Source: Vespula vulgaris
Lineage: Eukaryota > Arthropoda > Insecta > Hymenoptera > Vespidae
Direction: 5' to 3'
Assembly (NCBI RefSeq): GCF_905475345.1
Contig: NC_066587.1
Coordinates: 372,001-436,000, forward strand
DNA: 64,000 nt
Numbering within the stretch: position 1 is the stretch's first letter; each line of letters opens with the position of its first letter. The translations under genes were made by a program, and so were the position numbers. The notes below the pieces were generated by a model. That model was not told where the DNA came from, made no database searches, and saw only the letters and a list, made by a program, of their open reading frames with translations. Shown here one piece after another: positions 48,372 to 61,152 of this stretch.

Positions 48372-51300
48372 CTCTCTTTTTCTCTCTCTCTCTCTCTCCC
48401 CCTCTCGCTCGCTATTTCTCTCATTCTATTTTTCTCTTCCTTCTCTTTCCATTTATTTTCCTCTCTTTTCCACCCTCCAAAACTACCACGCAAGTACCTA
48501 CATGATTCATCGTGGATAGTCGCGCGCGCAAGAGAGAGAGAGAAAGAAAGAGAGAGCGAGAGAGAGAGAGAGAGATGAGAATGATCTTTCATCTCTGTCC
48601 ATCGGTCTCTATCCTCTAAAGTGTATACTCTCTTTCGGCATTTTATCATCTTCGAGTTCGTCATTGGTGAACCTGGAATGTCACGTTGCGCTACTGCGAG
48701 CACAGGTGCGTCTTCAATTCGTCCTTATCGATTTCGATCGATCGATCGATCGATACATCTCGTTTTCTACGCGATAAGATTCTTTTCTACAGATTCCTTT
48801 CTTTCCTTTTCTTTCTTATTCCATTTCTTAGGCGTTATCTCGTTATCGTCTCGTTTCTCCTTGTCGAAAGAAAAAATAAATTGACTTTTATTTTTATTCC
48901 CGTTTCTCGACATTGCTCCTTACGAGTCGTTTAGTTGGGTCGAAGAAAAAGTTGCGTCTTTCCGGCGGAGATGACGCGATTTCGACTCGAAAAGAATTCG
49001 AAGACTCGACGATCGGTCGTTGGAAAAGGAATGGCGATGGGAGGAGGTGGGGGGGGGAGGAAGAAGAAATGCGAGGGTGGTGGTAAACCGTAAGGGTGGT
49101 GGAACGAGGAGAGTAAACGTACGGGGGTGTTGCTGAAAGATTAATGAAGCGAAACGCAAGCGCGTCGCCGTCGTTCATTCGACGGAAGGGACATTAACGA
49201 GGGACGCAGAATCGCGATAAAATCTTATGGCTCGATCCGGTCCGTTTCTCTTATTCGAGATCATAAATTATTCTTTAAAGACGCCGCCGCCACGGAGTTA
49301 TCGAGTTAAAGAAAGAAATAAAAAAAGAAAAAGGAAGGTGTTATGGATCGACCGAATCTTTTAAACTTTTCGATATGAATGATTCGGGGACAACGATTAA
49401 TACACTATTAATAATTTCAGATGACTTATTATCCGGAAATTATTTCCTCGATTTCTTCGGATGAGTAATTGAATTGGCGAATATCCGTAGGTGGAAGAAG
49501 ATTGAAAAGAGTTGTGGGACGTTGATGGAAAAAGGAGGGGAAGGAAGTTGAAAGTTTTTTTTTTTTTCGAAAAGTTCGTCTTTCTTCTTGTTTCTTTTCT
49601 TGTTCAAATAAAAAAATTTTCCTCTTTCTCTCTTTCTCTCTCGTATAAGCTTAAGACTTTAGCACTATGTCGGCTTCGAGCGACTTACGGATCCATAAAA
49701 CTTGCTCCTCGAAACTTGCCGCCACGCCGAATGAAAAAAGGAGCTTTCGGGGAAAAATGTATGCCGTGTATTTCTACAGTGAAAACATCATTTTCGTCGA
49801 TAAATTTGTTCGACTCGTACGATTTCAGTCTTTTGAGCTTGTCGCTTTTCGAACAATAACGAACATAATTTTTGGACAAAGATCCGCAAAGAGATTTTTA
49901 TCGGAGGAGGAAAAGAAGGAAAAAGAAAAAAAGCAAGTGAGGGAGAAAGAGAGAAGAAGATAGAAAACGCTTGCCGTTTATTGTCATCGACATTCGTAAG
50001 CTTTCAAAAAGAGTTTCCGGCATCTTTTGAAATTTTCTACTTGCCTCGTCGTCGTCGTCGTCGTCGTTTCGTGCTCGGATTTATCGAGCATTCTCCTTCC
50101 CCGCCTCCGTTTAATAGAACGACGACGTTCCTTTAAGAAGATTCGACTTTGTCGTTCGTTGAATTCACTCGGAAAACATGCCAAAGCCGTGACAAAGGTG
50201 TGGATGAGAAAAATCGAAAGTCCGGAAGTAGATCGATGGAAATTTGTAAATCAAACGCAAAAGATTCTCCCGTCTCGATCGTCCAGAGTTTAGCGAAGAT
50301 CGAGCGAGAAGTGAAGTCAAAGTTTTGTTCATTCGTGAAGGCTTGATGTATCGTTTCGATTAGTAAACGATAGGACGTACGTACATAAATCGAAGATGCC
50401 GAAGGGTATTAATAAAATATCTCGAGTAGAAAATGCCCGAGTTTGGTCGTAGACGCCATTTGGTAAATGGCCGAATAGTTTTCGATGATGCGTGTCATGT
50501 TTTGGTTAAACCATCGTACGTCGTGTATCGATTTACTCGAATATCGACCTACATAGGTAGTTACGTACGTACGTGCGATATCGATACCTTTCCAATATGG
50601 CTTAAAATTCTCATTGAATGCTCGTCCAGACCGGCGCGCGCCCGTATGATATCATTACAAGTCCATACGGAATCAGATCGAGTGCTTTCAATGATCGGTT
50701 GCCTTTTGTCCTGGAAAGAGAAAGAGATAGATAGACAGATAGATAAAGAAAGAAAGAAAGAAAGAAAGAAAGGAAGAAAGAAAGAAAGGGAGGGAGAGAG
50801 AGAGAGAGAAAAGGAGAAAGAAAGAGAAAACTTGGTCTATTGATAGAAATAATTCCAAGAGTCTCCTAGCGAGTCTATCCCGAAAGTGTTCAACAATAGA
50901 ATTTCTTTCTTGGCGGAGAGAAAGGGGAGAAAGGAAAACGAACAACTTATTTTTCGAATCGGGAGCGTCGCGATTGTGAAATATGTCTCTTTGTATATAT
51001 ACGTTCGTAGAAAGAAGACGCACGAGCGAAATCTTGTTCTCCGAGCTTCGATCGTTTTAAGATTTTTGTTTTGTAGAATTCGAAAGACAATCGTGCTGTC
51101 GACGAGAAAGATATTTAATTACATAAAATATATATATATATATATGTAGTATCGAATAAAAAGCATTATTTATTATGGAAATTTTGATTTTCAACGAGAT
51201 TTATCATTTCGGTCGGTGCAAACGACAGGAGAGGATCATTAATTACAGGGAAGAAATAAAAGGCGGAAGGATCGTGGTAGGAATATGCGAGTACTGCGAT

Positions 51301-53530
51301 CGACGTTAACTAACCAAAACTTGGAATACCTCATTCGTTTATAATCTCAAAGTCGATCGAGCTAGATACGAATCGTGTTAGCAACGGTTCCTCTTTTCCG
51401 GGTCGTTCTTCGTATTCCTTTGTCTTGGACGAACAATCAACCAACTAATATTCGGTCCTCGTCGTCTTCACTTTTTCGTCGAGCTTTGCGCACGAAGGAA
51501 GTTTATCTTTGAAATTCGATAATATTTCTCGCGACAAGAAGTCGATCCTACCACGGTTTTCTACGTCCATACGTACTCGACTCGTAGAGTACTCCGTGCG
51601 CAAATAGAGTACCTACTTACGCAGGTTTATCATCTTTTTCGTTTCTTCTTTCCATCTTCTTTTTCTTCTTTGCGTATCGACTGACGCAACGAAGCAAAAT
51701 TCCATGGTACAGTTTAATGTATAATTTGAATGGTCGAATTACCGCGAAAGTTGCGCTATTGCGCGTGCAATGTAAGATAGAACGGGGTGAAATAGTTCGT
51801 AAGCGAAATACTATATCCTCTCGCGAGGTATACACAGATTATGTGGAAATTTTCCAAAAGCTGGATTTATGTATATACGTACGTACGTCATGTATACGTA
51901 ATCATGGCTTTTCGAAGAGACGTAGTACAAGCATAAATAGCGGTAAATAGCTCTTTAGATGTATATTCAAACTGGGTTGTTCGTGCGACGAGCCCTTTTG
52001 ATTCCCGCCGATGGAGAGAAAAATGAAACCTTCGGTTCTCGATAGTTTCCTCGACCACGTGTCGACCCTAGATCGATTACCGCACGTTGTGATACTCTCT
52101 GGTTTTACTTCGACGTTTATATTAAAACTTTTTCAGTAAAGCGCACCCTATATAACGCGAGGAGCACGTCGCGTATAAAATCTCTCGTTTCTCTTTCCAC
52201 TAACTGACTTCACAGCCTTTACCAGCGCGGCTTTTCACTTTACGTGCAAGTTTCTAATTTCCTGCGGTATGCGTCGTTTACGGTTGCATTGTGAAATTGT
52301 ATTTTGCGTAGGGAAAAACCGCGCTTGCCTCCCAAAGGTACACTTTATAATATCGCCACTTCGATTCTCTTTTGCACTTATTCCCTCTCTTTCTCTCTTT
52401 CGTTCTTTCGTTCTTTCGTTCTTTCGTTCTTACCTTCTTTCGTTCTTTCCTGCCTGCCTTCCCTCCTTCCTTCCTTTCTCTTCTTTTTCCAGGACGATTC
52501 AGTATACTTCCTTTAAAACGTCTCTCTTTGGGGTTTTAAAAGAGTTCGTTTAGTTCGAGAGAGGCTAGGGAGTTGAAGTAAGAAAGCGCATATTTCTACT
52601 TTTATCGACGATTTAAAGAGAAAGAAATATATCGGTGGCTAATTGCGAGTCTTAAAACGTATTTTATGCTTGGAATAAATCGAGAAACAATTAGAGTAAC
52701 GAACGAAACGAAGCGAACGTTCTCGGCAATGTAGTTACCTATATGCATTCATATACATACTTCGAAATAACTTTTTTCATGAAATTCAGATTCTCTTTCC
52801 CGTCGTTGATTAAAGGGAGAGAGAAGAAAAATCGATAATATAATATGTATGTATTACCGAACTCGTCTTCGTTTAAATCGAACTTACCATTTTATTCGAG
52901 CGTGACCGTTAGGCGAACGAATCGATATCATCGAGAAAGAAAGGCTTTTTCTCGGTGCTCGAAAGCTCCTCCTAAGAAAAGTCGAAGAAAAGTTTAGAGA
53001 AATCGCTTTGAGTCTTATTATGTGAGTTTACCGAGAGTTCTTCCATGGTACATACTCTACGGGGTAGACCACGCAAAATGGCCGGGCTATATATCTCTTC
53101 TTTGGATGAAGATAAGCGGGAAAAAGGTTGCAGTAGCGATTTGCCATTTTCTTTTTTTCTTTCTTCCTTTCTTTCTTTTTTCCTCCCCCCCCTTTTGCTT
53201 TCTCTCCTTCTTCTTCTTCTTCTTCTTTTTTTTTTTTACTTCTCTCCCCTTATATTTTTCTTTAAACGGAATTGTGTAACTTTCTGTGAAGCGAAACTTT
53301 TGTATCGAAGTTCTCTAATTCTCTATTCTTACGTTAACGGTGCAGTGAATAATCGTAATTGTATTTTTTTTCCGAACTGTGACATTTTCTATTCAACCAA
53401 GATACTTTTATCCGAAAGGAAAATATTTTATATTCGATATGTATGCATATAGACGCACACACAACGCGTATATACGTTTAATAAAAAAAAAATATCGCAG
53501 GAAGAATAAATCGTAAATGGAATTTACTTG
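48240..53530. other. Intergenic stretch, no gene seen
   Basis: Long TC and GA tracts (48300-48400, 48531-48575), a G-rich run at 49040-49063, GAAA repeats at 50745-50790, a (CTTTCGTT)n block at 52397-52452 and T-rich runs near 53140-53240. An ATCG block occurs near 48736-48755. No open frame has a recognisable domain. Confidence 0.5.
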
Positions 53531-53533
53531 TTC

Positions 53534-53787
53534 CAGGTGATCTTTGGATCGAGAGGAACGATCGAGAGTTTGCGATAGAGGGTCGACGAGCTTGCACACG
53601 AGCTGGAAATGCGCTTCGTACATTTCGAGAGGATTTCCTAGGAGGGAAGAGAGACCGAGTGGAGGATCGGTCGAAATAATGCGAGCGAAGCGCATCAGAA
53701 AGGAAATCCGCTTCAGATTGCTCAGGTACCGAGAAGAGTGCGTCGAGTGTCGAAAGAACTCCTGTCCCATCAACGGGAGACGCCTGG
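53534..53787 (-). other. Exon-like open segment on the minus strand, unidentified
   Basis: Read on the minus strand, a pyrimidine-rich acceptor ending CTCCTCCAG is followed (from about 53787) by about 84 open codons, including LPLMGQEFFRH, ISFLMRFARII and LEMYEAHFQLVCKLVDPL, then a CAA|GTAAAT donor at about 53533. The composition is balanced and free of the dipeptide bias of the other orphan frames. The plus strand is open here too, and I recognise no family. It may be a real exon of an unknown antisense gene, or chance. I could not find partner exons with confidence; a weak one (MNSALRRIGRRSNKK, about 54703-54741, minus strand) lies 0.9 kb upstream of it. Confidence 0.22.
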
Positions 53788-55299
53788 AGGAGAGGGAAGA
53801 AGGGACGAACGAGGAAGAGGAAGAAGAGAGACTGAAAAAGGAAAAAAACATATATACCTACGCTTCTTTTTTTTCTCCTTTTTTGTTTCTTTTTCCTTTT
53901 CTTTTTACTTTCTCAACTGGCTGTGATTTTGACTCATAGAAATCGTCTAGCCGTGAACGTGTTCCACGCGTAGAACCTCTTTTTCAAAGGCTGATTAAAA
54001 AAAGAGAAAAAAGAAAAAAAGGAGAGAGAGAGAGAGAGAGAGAGAAATAGATAGAGAGAGGGAGAGAGATAAATCATCAACGGAGAAGAAAGAGGCGGAG
54101 AACAAGCGGGGGGAATTAGGTAAAACATTCTTTCGAAATATTATTATACGGAGTTATTTTTTCATTTTAAAGTCCAATCAGATAGAGTCAAACGAAAGAA
54201 GATTAATCGTTGAATTTATTTCCTTATCAAATATACATTTAATTTCCGAGCTTTCATCTTTATTTACATTCTCTAAATGGCATCATATGAAAAATTTAAC
54301 TTATTCAGATCGAGAAGGTCAACTCTCTCCTAACATGGATCCTTCGGGAGAGGAAGGAGGTGCTCGAGAAGGGTTGGCTCGAAGGTAACAGGACGATCGG
54401 TCGAACGATTCTCAAAAACGAGGAAGAACACTAGAAACAAGGAGGAGGAAGAGGTCATGTGCGTTCGCGTGGAAGCTCGACTGACGCGAAAGTAAGAAAA
54501 CAGATAGGAAAAAAGAAAAAAAGAGAGAAAGGGAAAAGAGGAAAAAAAGAAGACGAGTAAAGAAACTAGAGGACTCGAGACTAGAGTTGTCGTCGACGTT
54601 GTCGTAGACGTTCGAGAACGAAAGAAGTAAAAGAAGAAGAAGAAGAAGAAGGAAATAGGAGGTGCTTACTGTAACAGAGGCTAACCTTCTTATTGCTACG
54701 TCGTCCGATTCGTCTTAAGGCCGAGTTCATCTTTCGTTGAAAACAGAAAAAGTAAGCGAGCGAGAGAGAGAGAGAGAGAGAGAGAGAGTGAGAGAACGCA
54801 TCCACCTTCTTCTCTTCTCGCTCTCTCTCCTCGAGTATACCGAATTCGATTTGAGCTGCGAAAAGCTCGAAAGCTTTCGTGATAGAACGTGACTCTACTT
54901 GCTTGTTCGAAGCTGATGCTGAGAGAGAAAGAGAGAGAGAGGATTAGTTTTCTCCTAGAGTCTACAAGATAGCGAGAAGGTGGAAGATAAAGGAAGAAAA
55001 GAAAAGTGAAAAAAAAGAAGGATTGAAACGCGAAGCTGGAAAATATCGACTAGAGTGGACCCATAGGGAGATAAAAATCAGTAAAAAGAGGAAAAACGAT
55101 CGATAAAGTGGAATCTCATTGTCCTCGCGAGGGACTCTTTTTTCCCTCTCCTTCTGCTTTCGAATTTTCTTTACGTGAAAAATGTCGAAAGATTTCGTTG
55201 CGTGAGCAAAAATTTCATAGTTTTTCGTTCGTAGTAGGACGAAGAAGAATAAAAAGGGAGAAAAAGAGAGGAAGAAAGAAAAGAGGACTCGAAATAGTT

Positions 55300-56233
55300 T
55301 TAGAACAACGACCATGACGACGACGACGACGACGACGACGACGATGGTAATGGCGATGACGATGACGATGATGGATCGGGCGGCATCAGCTGCGAGAAAG
55401 CGAGATTTTTCCGGTGAAAATAATTTCCGATGAAATCTTTACGATCCCAAAGGTCTCGGAAAGATCTTTTTCGAGTTCTCGAAAAGGGAATATCGAACGT
55501 CGAACGTCGAACGTATTATTCGTTTTTTCTTTCTCTCTTTTTCTTTCTTTGAAAAGCGTCCCAAAGGCTGTTGAAGGCTCGTCGTGTTATTTTTGAAACC
55601 CACGCGAGATTCGAATTAAGAAGGGAAGTGATTTTTCTTGTGAAAAGTGCTTAAAAGTGTACGTTTTTAATTAATCGAACGGGAAGCAGTGAACCTCGAG
55701 ACGATGAGAATAATTAATATTTATTTAGTGAGAACGAACGATACGCGTGCGTCTACGTCGAAATAAACTCGAGGAGATGAGAAAATAAGGATTTGTCTTC
55801 TCTAAGGAAGAAGGATCTCGTCGAAGCATTTGGGTTCTTCTTCTTCTTCCTTATTCCGTGCAAACGACTTGGGAGGATCGACTCGGACAAATCGACGTGT
55901 TCTCTCAGAGAGTTATCTGTACCGAGGAGAGAAAGAAGGAAAGAGAAAGAAAGAGGAAGAGAGAGAGAGAGAGAAAGAAGGAAGAGAGGGAGAAAGTCTT
56001 CGACCCCGAGAAGGAAGGAAGCAATGGAACGGTTTTTTGCGAAAGCACGTTAGAGAGCGAACGAGAAGAGAAAAGGAGAGAAAATATCATTTTCTCGAGA
56101 ATGGAGTTTCATGGTGGCGTCGGTAGGGTACCGGTAAATCCCTCGTATCATCGTCGTCATCGTCGGCATCGTCATCTTCTCGGTTTCGCGAAAAAGGAAG
56201 ATTCTGATCGCGAAGTGGCCGAGTCGAATTAAG
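55300..56233 (+). other. Oamb: Probable 5' UTR / upstream region of Oamb
   Basis: Directly upstream of the receptor start. It contains (GAC)n at 55317-55344, an AG-rich stretch at 55927-55995 and several ATG codons. Whether it is one contiguous exon or is spliced (possible acceptor TCTCTCAG ending at about 55908) cannot be told. An upstream open frame in it is listed separately. Confidence 0.4.
55858..56232 (+). other. Upstream ORF ending one base before the Oamb start
   Basis: If the 5' UTR is contiguous, a 124-codon frame begins at 55858 and stops with TAA at 56230-56232, leaving a single G before the Oamb ATG at 56234. The product would be Glu/Arg-rich and of no known family, so it is more likely a translation-control element or chance than a protein gene. 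Confidence 0.3.
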
Positions 56234-56494
56234 ATGCGAGAATTGAACGCCAGTGCATGCACTGCTTTGTACGAGGGCGTAGAGTGGTCCGGCCCATGGA
56301 TCCTGCTCACCCTGATCACTCTGGCGATCGTCAACGTGATGGTCGTGCTCGGTAACGTCCTCGTTATACTCGCCGTCTATTACACGAGCAAGCTCAGAAA
56401 CGTGACGAACATGTTCATCGTCAGTCTTGCTGTAGCCGATCTCTTGGTCGGACTCGCCGTTCTTCCTTTCAGTGCCACTTGGGAAGTCTTCAAG
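56234..56494 (+). CDS. Oamb: Oamb exon 1: N-terminus, TM1, TM2
   Basis: It starts MRELNASACTALYEG, like bee OA1, and ends PFSATWEVFK before the donor AAG|GTAAGC (56495), phase 0. It holds GNVLVILAV (TM1) and LAVADLLVG (TM2). The frame runs on into the intron for about ten codons; that part is not coding. Confidence 0.95.
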
Positions 56495-56721
56495 GTAAGC
56501 TCCGTTATTATCTACCAAGACTAAATCGTCGTTCGTTGTTCGTTCGATTCGTCGGATACATCGATTTCTTTCTCTACGATTCGAAGAGCCGATCCATCGT
56601 GTATCAGTGCTCGGAATATCGATATTAGGGTAGAAGCGTAATTTGAAACAGGTGGTTGCCGAAGTCCCGCCTACGTGTGCGCGCACACACTAACGCTTTC
56701 ACGTCTGCAGTGTAGTACGAG

Positions 56722-56788
<67 letters not shown>

Positions 56789-57122
56789 GACCATCGCATA
56801 AAGGCCATACGTCGTTACGTACACGATACGGCATTATGCAGGAACGCTTAGCTGCAAAACGAGCCGTGGAAGGGCTCTTCGGCTGTCGCGTTCGAATTTC
56901 TCCCATATGTACGTATGTATGTACGTATATACGTTACGTACATAGGGGGTACGCGTGGCTATTCGCCCTCAGCAACCGCACGCACACATATTCGAGATCG
57001 ATCTAGTCGTACCATTAATGCGTTACGGCTCGTCCTCGCCTTGTTCTAACCGCACGCTCCGCAGATAACAAGATCGAGATCGAACGGGCATCGTGATAAG
57101 CTCGTAGGTGAGCCTCTTGATA

Positions 57123-57164
<42 letters not shown>

Positions 57165-58094
57165 TTCTCTCTGTCTCGTACTCGTACTCGCATTCGCTCT
57201 ATCGATCGCTCGAAAGTGTGAGCACGTGCGTATTAAGTCGCCTCTGGACTAAGATAACGAGCTTAGAAATTGGTCTTCCATTAATCCTTTGACGATTTCT
57301 AACGCGGTACATCGTCCCTTCGAATAGAATTATACTAATCGCTGATACTGGTATCGATAAATAAGTCATTTTCGGGCAGCACGATCGTTCTCGAAAAGTT
57401 CCCTCTATATTCAATCGAGACAGGGAAACGATAGTTTTGCGTCGTCGCAATTAATAAAATTAATTTGTCAGAAAGAGAAGAAAAGAATTGGCATTCTCGC
57501 GCGTCTATTTAACGATCGATCGTATTCTCCGAAGTTTAGTCAGCGTTAAACCGACTGGGTTAAAGTAAAACGAAGCCGAACGCGTTCAATCGTGTTCACT
57601 TACTCTTATGGTACTCGATATTCCGTCGTTCCGCACGAGCGTGTACATTCGAAACGAGGAAATACGCATTCGCGAGAACGAGCAATGTTCTCCGTTTATC
57701 TCGATGGGATATCTCTCGCACGTTTATACGACAATAATCGTTTTGTCGTTCGTATGAAACTTCGGTTCACTCTTTCTCTTTCTTTTTCTTTCTCTTTCTC
57801 TCTTTCTCTTTCTCTCTCTCTCTCTCTTTCTCTCTCTCTGTCTTTCTTCTTCTCTCTGTTTTTTCCTTTTTTTCTTTTTCCAAAGGTCTGGATATTCGGT
57901 GATCTATGGTGTTCGGTTTGGCTAGCCGTCGACGTTTGGATGTGCACCGCGTCGATACTGAACCTTTGTGCAATCAGTCTCGACAGATATCTGGCGGTGA
58001 CCAGACCCGTCAGTTATCCCCAGGCAAGTAATCACCAGCACATCGTTCGAACGCTTGGAATATCTCAAATAGTCCTTTATTAGATGATACACTC

Positions 58095-58137
<43 letters not shown>

Positions 58138-60910
58138 CTCTGGCATTTAAAGTGGATTTGTATTTTATTCCAAAGAAATTGATAAAAATAAAAGAATCCC
58201 AGTCAATTCGTATATCCGAAATAATTCGATAAGAAAATAAGAAAAGAAAAATTTCGAGAAAGTTCATCGTGTATATTGATCCATTATTTTTTCGATTCAG
58301 TTGATGTCTCCGAAACGAGCAAGGCTTCTGGTCGCCACAGTCTGGGTTCTGAGCTTCGTCATCTGTTTTCCACCCCTGGTGGGTTGGAAAGATAAACGGG
58401 TATGTGACGAGAAAGAAAGGAGAAAAAAAAAGAAATTTAATTTACGATTATCTTGACAAATTTGTATCTGGCTATCTATATATTTGTATATTTATCGTTC
58501 CAGTCTCATCCTACGCACAACGTGACGTTTACGCAGAACGGCCCCTTCAACACTACCACCATCATAGTGCCGGTGAAACCGTGTCCGTGGATCTGCGAGT
58601 TGACCAATGACGCCGGATACGTCGTTTACAGGCGAGTCTCTCGGATATATTTATTATCTTTCCGCTTTCCCGCGAGGAAAAATTGCCCGGCCAAATTATT
58701 CATTATTCGTCCCCTCGCTAGCCGTGGGCTTATTTAATCCTTCGGCGTATACGTCAACCTGAAATTCATGAGGATTCATATTTGTCCCGTCGCTTACCTC
58801 ATAACGATTGACCTACGTAAAGTGTTACAAACTATTTTTATCAAAATCCTTTACGACTATCCATATCTCCGACGACACATCTATATACCTTAGACGCGAG
58901 ACAAGATCGAGACACGACTCGTAATGGTCGCACCCAATACGAGGAGTACATCCCATTTAACTCTTCTTTTTTTTTTCAAAGAGTTCTCTTCCGCAATTTT
59001 TTCCGTCTTTTCTCTCTCTCTCTTTTTCCTTTTTTCCTTTATGACAGATTTTTTATTGTCGTCATTTTACAGTGCTCTAGGCTCCTTCTACATACCGATG
59101 TTAGTAATGCTCTTTTTCTATTGGAGAATCTACAACGCAGCCGTTTCCACAACGAAAGCCATCAATCAGGGCTTTCGTACCACAAAGGGTTCCAAAATGC
59201 TCGGATCGAGGTAAAGAAAAAAAATATTTAACAGTTTTCCCTCGGTAGATAGATAGAGGATCGATTATTATGGGAGGAACCTTGACATTTTTTATTGCAG
59301 ATTCGACGAACAGAGATTAACGTTGAGGATACATCGAGGACGCGGAAGCGTTCACAACGGTAGTAACAACGGTAGCCCAAGAAGCCCGGATTATTCTACT
59401 CGCAGTTCCGTCAGAAAGGAAAAGATCAAGATCTCGGTATCGTATCCGAGCACAGAAACATTAAACACGAAGTGCAACACTCTCGAGAGGACTCCTTCGA
59501 GATGTTCTCAAGTTTCCGTGCATTATAGTAACGGACAAACGCAGACTCAGCTATGTTCGAGTTCGAGGAGTACGCATTTGAAGGTAAGCATTGCGTGGGC
59601 GGTCTTTGTTTGATCGTTGAATAAACAGTTAACAAACCGAAAATCGAAATCATTATTCTTTCCACTTTGTCCGAAGAAAAGGAGAAGAAGAGATATAATA
59701 ATCGTAAAATAGAAAGTTATATCTAGAAATAATATTTAAGAGAGTTACGTGTATGCATCTATAGATAATATTTTCAATGTAATCTAGTGCCCGTGTACTT
59801 TTATTTACTATGAAAATTCTTCGTCGGACGTATAAACGAAGGCGAAGAGAAAAAGGCAGGACGAAGTAATACGCTCTTTGACCTTTGCGATAGGTCGGCG
59901 GTATAAACAGAGTAGGCAGTATGAGGAGACCCAGCAGAAGGAGTAGCTGCGAGAGTCAGTTGACGGGTGACGAGGTAACGCTACGGGAACTAGCTCAGGG
60001 CCAAGAGGAGAAGCCTAGGATGATGAAGATGGGTAAACGAAATATAAAGGCACAGGTACCGACATAGCTTCTTTAATGTAGTAATTACTTGGAAAAGCAC
60101 TGGTATAATGTATATTAGTCAATATTCAGAGTTATTTATGTCATTATTTTTGCTCGCTCATTTGTTTTTTTAATTAATACGAGATGCAGCAGCTGTCGAG
60201 AACATTGGGCTCGAAGAAAGAGAAAAAAAAAAAAAAAGAAAAAAGAAAAACAAAACAAAACGAAAAAGCAAAAAACCAAAAAAAAAAGAAAAAGATAACA
60301 TCAAAAATAAGCGTAGAGTCTCTAAAATGTGTGTTTTTATTGAAGCACGAAACATGTGAGGTTGAAAAAGCGAAAAGGAAAGACGTCTGTCACAGGTGAA
60401 GAGATTTCGAATGGAGACAAAAGCGGCAAAGACCTTGGGTATCATAGTCGGTGGCTTCATACTCTGCTGGCTGCCATTCTTCACGATGTATCTCCTACGT
60501 GCGTTCTGCCCGAATTGCATCCACCCAACCGTCTTCAGCGTACTATTTTGGCTAGGATATTGCAACTCCGCGATAAATCCTTGCATCTACGCGCTCTTCA
60601 GCAAGGACTTTCGCTCGGCCTTCAAGAGAATAATCTGCAGGTGCTTCTGCAAACGGCGAGCCAACACGTTACGGCGCGGTAGCGACGGCAGCCAATTGGC
60701 GATGAGGTGGGAGGAACAAAGTTACAAGGCGCGTTTTATTAAAGAGTTGATATCACGCACCCTCGATGTTGAAATCGTGCCCCTACGACATCTCTAACCT
60801 CGTCGACCTCCCTAAAATTACAGCCGTATATATTAAGCCGTACGCGCGGAGCTCCAAAGTTCTTTCGAAACTTCGAACGGAGAAGCGAACAACAAATTGT
60901 GACCACAGTC

Positions 60911-60951
<41 letters not shown>

Positions 60952-61088
60952 TTTCTCACTCCTCCCCCTCTCTCTCTTTCTTTCTCTTTTTTCCCTCGTT
61001 TCACAAAGAAATGCATACATACGCGAGAAGCACTGTCCAAAAAGCTAAAATTGTAAGAGAGAAAAAGAACACATATCGATGAGTGTGC

Positions 61089-61152
<64 letters not shown>

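Noticed and set aside
48227..48703. Overlapping frames of SL or RE dipeptides on both strands
   Set aside because: Products of (TC)n/(GA)n tracts, as are the many similar frames at 21-35 kb, 39 kb, 43 kb, 46 kb, 54 kb and 61 kb.
9801..55300. Search for tRNA genes and transposon proteins
   Set aside because: No convincing A-box/B-box pair with a foldable cloverleaf and no reverse transcriptase or transposase motifs were seen; a tRNAscan or repeat-library search would be the decisive test.
57592..58083. 163-codon frame covering the TM3 exon of Oamb
   Set aside because: Only 57886-58023 is exon; the rest is intron sequence on either side, shown by the splice sites and the family alignment.
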